Shown: one piece after another, positions 60,696 through 64,000 of the stretch
How positions within the stretch are numbered: position 1 is the stretch's first letter
How the letters are laid out: each line of letters begins with the position of its first letter
DNA from: WHTX01 sp038255145
GTDB lineage: Bacteria > Actinomycetota > Acidimicrobiia > Acidimicrobiales > CAIXPF01
NCBI GenBank assembly: GCA_038255145.1
Contig: JBBSLP010000001.1
Location: 186,001 to 250,000 of the forward strand
DNA: 64,000 nucleotides
Reading direction: 5' to 3'
Program-made: the position numbers and the translations under genes
Notes under the pieces: generated by a model
What the model was told of the DNA's origin: nothing
Databases searched by the model: none
The model's input: the letters and a program-made list of their open reading frames with translations, nothing else

Positions 60696-61613
60696 ATGGC
60701 CGAGCTCCGACCCCCGCAACGCCGAGTCGTGCTGTCCACGCCCGTGGCCATCAGCGTGGCCGAGTGGGGTGACCCCCACGCTCCCCCGCTGGCCCTGGTG
60801 CACGGGGGCATGGACCTGGTCCGCACGTTCGACGGCGTGGCCCCCCTGCTGGCCGACGCGGGCTGGCGGGTGGTGGCCTGGGACCAGCGGGGCCACGGCG
60901 AATCCGAGCACGCCGACCTCTACGGCTGGTCGGCCGACCTGCGCGACGGCGCCGCCGTGCTCGCCGCCGTGGGGGGTGGGGGACCGGTGCCCGTGGTGGG
61001 CCACTCCAAGGGGGCTGTCCTGGCCATCGACCTGGGGCTGGAACGTCCCGACCTGGTGGCCGCGGTGGTGGCGGTCGACGGCTTCGTGCGCCGCCGGGGC
61101 TGGGAGGGCGAGCCCCCGGCGGCGGCGGGCCGTTGGCTGGACGCTCGCCGCGCCGGTCGTGGACCCCGGCCCGGGACGCCGGCGCAGCTGGCCGAACGAC
61201 GGGCCGCGGCCAACCCCGGGGTGCCGCTGACCTTCGTCCACCACCTGGTGGCCACCGCCGCCGCACCCCTCGACGGGGCCGGCCACGACGGAGCCGGCGA
61301 CGGCGGGCCGGCCGAGGGGCCCTGGCAGTGGAAGGTCGATCCCGCTGCGGCCACGGCCCCGCCCCACGGGTGGACGGCCGACGCCTGCCTAGCGGCCCTG
61401 GCCGGTCTCACCGTGCCCTTCCTGGGGCTGCGGGCCGGCGTGGACGCCGTGTTCGCCGGCCAGCCCGGGGTGGAGGACATCGTGGCTCACCTGCCCGCGG
61501 GTGGGCGGCTCGAGGTGCTCGATGGCCTCGGCCACTTCGCCCACACCGAGGACCCCGAGCTGGTCGTCCGCCACGTCCTCGACTTCCTCGGCCCGCCGCC
61601 CGCCGGGCCCTGA
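60696..61613 (+). CDS. Alpha/beta hydrolase with Ser nucleophile
   Basis: A 305-aa hydrolase: ALVHGGMDLVRTFDGVAPLL, VVAWDQRGHGESEHADLYGW, elbow VVGHSKGAVLAIDLGLERPD with Ser, and VLDGLGHFAHTEDPELVVRH with His. GHSKG is unusual but known in this fold. The cap between residues 150-215 is Ala/Gly/Asp-rich (GAGHDGAGDGGPAEG), a possible expansion. ATG at 60696. Function unknown; divergent from the carboxyltransferase gene. Confidence 0.82.
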   Translation: MAELRPPQRRVVLSTPVAISVAEWGDPHAPPLALVHGGMDLVRTFDGVAPLLADAGWRVVAWDQRGHGESEHADLYGWSADLRDGAAVLAAVGGGGPVPVVGHSKGAVLAIDLGLERPDLVAAVVAVDGFVRRRGWEGEPPAAAGRWLDARRAGRGPRPGTPAQLAERRAAANPGVPLTFVHHLVATAAAPLDGAGHDGAGDGGPAEGPWQWKVDPAAATAPPHGWTADACLAALAGLTVPFLGLRAGVDAVFAGQPGVEDIVAHLPAGGRLEVLDGLGHFAHTEDPELVVRHVLDFLGPPPAGP

Positions 61614-61619
61614 TCGAGG

Positions 61620-61775
61620 TCACGCCTCGAGGCCGAGGCGCAGGATCGTCGTCGCCGCCCGCCGCACCTCGCTGGGCCGCGCCGGTTCGGGGTCGAGCAT
61701 GAGCTGCATGCCGATGCCTCGCAACTGGCCCAACAGGACCACCGCCAGCACGGCCACCTCCCGCACCGGCCCGCG
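61620..61775 (-). pseudogene. TetR regulator, C-terminal fragment
   Basis: The frame reads VAVLAVVLLGQLRGIGMQLM, LDPEPARPSEVRRAATTILR and LGLEA then stop, the last two helices of a TetR-type regulator. No helix-turn-helix part precedes it; sequence upstream changes directly into the hydrolase fragment. The fragment cannot regulate. Confidence 0.6.
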
Positions 61776-61784
61776 CTGCGGCCC

Positions 61785-62215
61785 GACGCTGCTGGCAGGC
61801 GGTGCCGACCAGCTGGTCGTCGGCGGCGACGGTGGCGAGACCGCGTCGAGCCCGTGCCCGTTCCAGGTGGGTGGCGAACTGGACCTCCGACGGAGCGGTC
61901 GCCGGATCCATGCCCCGCGTGGCCATCGATCCGGCTCGCTCGGCGACCGGCGTGGCCAGGCGCATGGCGACGTCGTCCTCGCCCACCCCGGGCTCCTGGC
62001 AACGTCGGGCCAGATCGTGCCCGACGTAGCCGACGTCCCAACTGCCGACGGTGTCGGCGCACCAACTGGCCAACAGGTCGGGTCGGGTCATGGCCACGCC
62101 GACCGCGTGTCGTCCGCCGAGATCGTGGCCGACCAGGTGGACCGGACGTCCGATCGCCTCCGCGAGCGGAGCGCGCTCGGTTCGCGAGCAAACCGTGCCC
62201 GCGGGTCCCGAGCGA
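61785..62215 (-). pseudogene. Alpha/beta hydrolase fragment
   Basis: The frame reads APLAEAIGRPVHLVGHDLGG, then RHAVGVAMTRPDLLASWCAD, TVGSWDVGYVGHDLARRCQE and MDPATAPSEVQFATHLERAR, that is, the nucleophile elbow and cap of a hydrolase like 42351-43106. The first strands with the oxyanion motif and the C-terminal His are absent. It runs into the TetR fragment, so two unrelated broken genes are joined. Confidence 0.65.
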
Positions 62216-62232
62216 GGCCGGCCCCGTGGTGG

Positions 62233-63180
62233 TCAGAGGATGGCGACGGCGTTGCCGGGAGAACCGAGACCGCCGGGGACCTTGAGGGGGGCGGCGACGA
62301 AGAGGAAGACCCAGCGACCGGCGTCACGGCAGCGTCGGGCCAGGGTCTCGTAGTCGAACATCTCGCCCAGGGCCAGGCCCAGCAGGGGGATGAGCCGGCG
62401 GTGCAGGGAGCCGACCGTGGGATCGCCGGGGACGACCTCGACGGCGGGGTTGTCGCAGCACAGGGCGGCGATGTGGGCGTCCCACAGGAAGCGGGCCATG
62501 TCCTCGCCGGCCGACAGGCCGGTGAACGTCGGCCCCGCGGCCAGGGCCACCCTGGCCTCGGCATCGAGGGCCCGGTAGGCGCCCACCCAGCCCGTGCGCA
62601 GGCAGAGGATGTCGCCCGTCTCCAGCGCCACCCCCTCCTCGTCGAGCACGGCGGCCAGGTCAGCGGGGGTGATGGGCACGGGGTCGAAGGGGTCCACGAC
62701 CATGCCGTGGCGCTCACGCCAGCCGGCCACGTCGACGAGCACCCCCCGGCCGGCCACCCCCCGCTCGGCCCAGTGGTGGACGCCGAGGTCGTTGTTGCCG
62801 CTCATGGGGTCCTCGAGGCGGCCACCCCAGTAGCCGTGCTCCCGGCAGCGCACGTGGTTGAGGCCGTCCCACTGCGTCGAACCCTGGAGGTGGAAGCCGT
62901 CGAGGCGGTCGTCCATCTCGTTGCGGTTCAGGGCGAAGGTGACGTGGTCGAAGGCCTTGCGGCCGAACAACGGGGGGTCGGGCTGATCGAGGGGCAGGTC
63001 GAGGCTGATGACCTCGCCCGTGCGCACCGCGGCCGCGGCCCGGGCCACCGCCGCGGGCGACAGCAGGTTCATGGTCCCCACGGCGTCACCCTCGCCGAAC
63101 ACGTCCCACGCCTTGCGGTGGGGCAGGCCCAGGCCCTCCACGGCCGGCAGTTCGTCGTAGCTGGGCAGCAGATCAGTCAT
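62233..63180 (-). CDS. Cyclase-family (kynurenine formamidase-like) hydrolase
   Basis: A 315-aa protein of the cyclase/KynB group. AVGTMNLLSPAAVARAAAAV is the N-terminal block, DGFHLQGSTQWDGLNHVRCR corresponds to the metal motif HxGTHxDxPxH in a divergent form (only QWDGLNH kept), and ILCLRTGWVGAYRALD with CCDNPAVEVVPGDPTVGSLH follow. Such long members with GSTQWDG hydrolyse unknown amides or esters. ATG at 63180. Divergent from otsA; 174 bases between them hold both promoters, which I cannot pin down. Confidence 0.82.
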   Translation of the reverse strand: MTDLLPSYDELPAVEGLGLPHRKAWDVFGEGDAVGTMNLLSPAAVARAAAAVRTGEVISLDLPLDQPDPPLFGRKAFDHVTFALNRNEMDDRLDGFHLQGSTQWDGLNHVRCREHGYWGGRLEDPMSGNNDLGVHHWAERGVAGRGVLVDVAGWRERHGMVVDPFDPVPITPADLAAVLDEEGVALETGDILCLRTGWVGAYRALDAEARVALAAGPTFTGLSAGEDMARFLWDAHIAALCCDNPAVEVVPGDPTVGSLHRRLIPLLGLALGEMFDYETLARRCRDAGRWVFLFVAAPLKVPGGLGSPGNAVAIL

Positions 63181-63354
63181 GACAACACCCCCATGTCGGA
63201 GCCCTGGGCCCCACTCGTCCGCGTCCTCGTCCCCACGTCCCCGACCGGCACCGGCCCGGGGCCCGGCGGATGTTAGGAGACGCGACGGACAGGTGCGCTG
63301 CCCCCTGACCAGGCAAAGCGCGTCACCGACCCGGGCCGGTGCGAAGATGGGGGG

Positions 63355-64000
63355 GTGATCAACGTGGCCGCGGACCATGGTGTCGGAGAGGCGCCGACGC
63401 AACGGTCGCGCCCGGTGGTGGCGGTGGCCAACCGGTTGCCGGTGCAACACGGCGCCGACGGCTGGGAGCTGTCACCCGGCGGACTGGTGACCGCCCTGCG
63501 CCCCGTCATGGAGCAGGGCTCGGGCAGCTGGGTGGGCTGGGACGGTGGCGCCGAGGGCACGCCCCGACGCCTGCCGTCCATGAGCATCGACCTGCAACCG
63601 GTCAGCCTGACCCCCGACGAGGTCGCCGCCTACTACCACGGCTTCTCCAACCGCACCCTGTGGCCCCTGCTCCACGACGCCGTGGAGAAGCCCGTGTTCG
63701 AGCGGGACTGGTGGGCCAGCTACCAGCGGGTCAACGCCGCCTTCGCCGACGCGGCCATGGCCGCCCTGCGCAGTCAGCCCGACTCCCTCCTGTGGGTGCA
63801 CGACTACCACCTCATGCTCGTACCGCTGCTCGTGCGCCAACTGCTCCCCCACCAGCCCATCGGTTACTTCCTCCACGTCCCCTGGCCTTCGCCCGACCTG
63901 TTCATGCGCATGCCGTGGCGGGCCGACGTGCTGCGGGGCCTGCTCGGCGCCGACGTGGTGTCCTTCCACACCGAGGGCTATCGGCGGAACTTCGTGCAGG
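63355..64000 (+). CDS. otsA: Trehalose-6-phosphate synthase, 5' part
   Basis: The frame is open to the window edge, giving about 215 residues of a GT20 enzyme that joins UDP- or ADP-glucose to glucose-6-phosphate. Visible blocks are VVAVANRLPVQHGADGWELS, SPGGLVTALRPVMEQGSGSW, WVGWDGG, YYHGFSNRTLWPLLHD, LLWVHDYHLMLVPLLVRQL and GYFLHVPWPSPDLFMRMPWR, the OtsA N-domain including the HDYHL motif. GTG at 63355 has a G-rich site before it; GTG at 63364 is also possible. The C-terminal nucleotide-sugar domain lies outside. Confidence 0.9.
   Translation, partial: MINVAADHGVGEAPTQRSRPVVAVANRLPVQHGADGWELSPGGLVTALRPVMEQGSGSWVGWDGGAEGTPRRLPSMSIDLQPVSLTPDEVAAYYHGFSNRTLWPLLHDAVEKPVFERDWWASYQRVNAAFADAAMAALRSQPDSLLWVHDYHLMLVPLLVRQLLPHQPIGYFLHVPWPSPDLFMRMPWRADVLRGLLGADVVSFHTEGYRRNFVQ

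Overview
The window is 64 kb of very GC-rich DNA with densely packed genes, frequent GTG starts and many 4-base stop/start overlaps. Gene content points to an actinobacterium, most likely of the Acidimicrobiia type: luciferase-like (LLM) oxidoreductases, a mycothiol-nitroreductase-like DsbA-fold protein, a DUF4129/DUF58/MoxR operon, an oleB-oleC fusion, many CoA-ester enzymes, and leaderless-looking promoters. I see no rRNA, tRNA, CRISPR array or replication origin. The taxon is an inference.

Layout. 0-5.5 kb: the end of a cysteine-synthase-like gene, then oleA, an oleBC fusion and oleD, a complete set for head-to-head condensation of fatty acyl-CoAs to long-chain olefins. 5.6-18 kb: an MFS exporter, acyl-ACP desaturase, DUF2277, a broken siderophore-binding protein gene, a BrkB-type protein, the DUF4129/DUF58/MoxR operon, a three-gene operon of small regulators, and an LLM oxidoreductase/flavin-oxidase pair. 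18-21 kb: an lmw phosphatase, then a small island of less GC-biased secreted NPCBM-like proteins. 21-26 kb: DJ-1/PfpI genes, then a GAF-PAS-PAS-GGDEF-EAL protein with a dead diguanylate cyclase coupled behind it. 26-38 kb: lipid/CoA catabolism (enoyl-CoA hydratases, nitronate monooxygenase, CoA-transferase, thioesterase, SDR, acyl-CoA dehydrogenase) with TetR regulators, a mazEF-type module, a haloalkane dehalogenase and a DsbA-fold protein. 38-48 kb: MFS, a probable selenoprotein, a glutamate-synthase-like FMN enzyme, a run of pseudogenes, hotdog and Nudix genes. 48-64 kb: an isocitrate-lyase-family gene, a second GGDEF-EAL protein, an LLM/alcohol dehydrogenase/double deacetylase cluster, a CAP protein, hydrolases, a carboxyltransferase, a cyclase and the 5' part of otsA.

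The three strongest unusual signals are: (1) an AhpD-like gene (39538-40188) whose frame is interrupted only by a TGA at the second cysteine of its CxxC motif, followed by a bacterial-SECIS-like hairpin, which is a candidate CxxU selenoprotein; (2) a 481-bp unit (30590-31070) with 32-bp terminal inverted repeats (30/32 identical) around one 110-codon gene of unknown function, plus a third copy of the repeat core at 18.7 kb, a candidate small mobile element; (3) the compact oleA-oleBC-oleD olefin locus. A further theme is gene decay: eight loci are broken, and several have conserved blocks fused across internal deletions.
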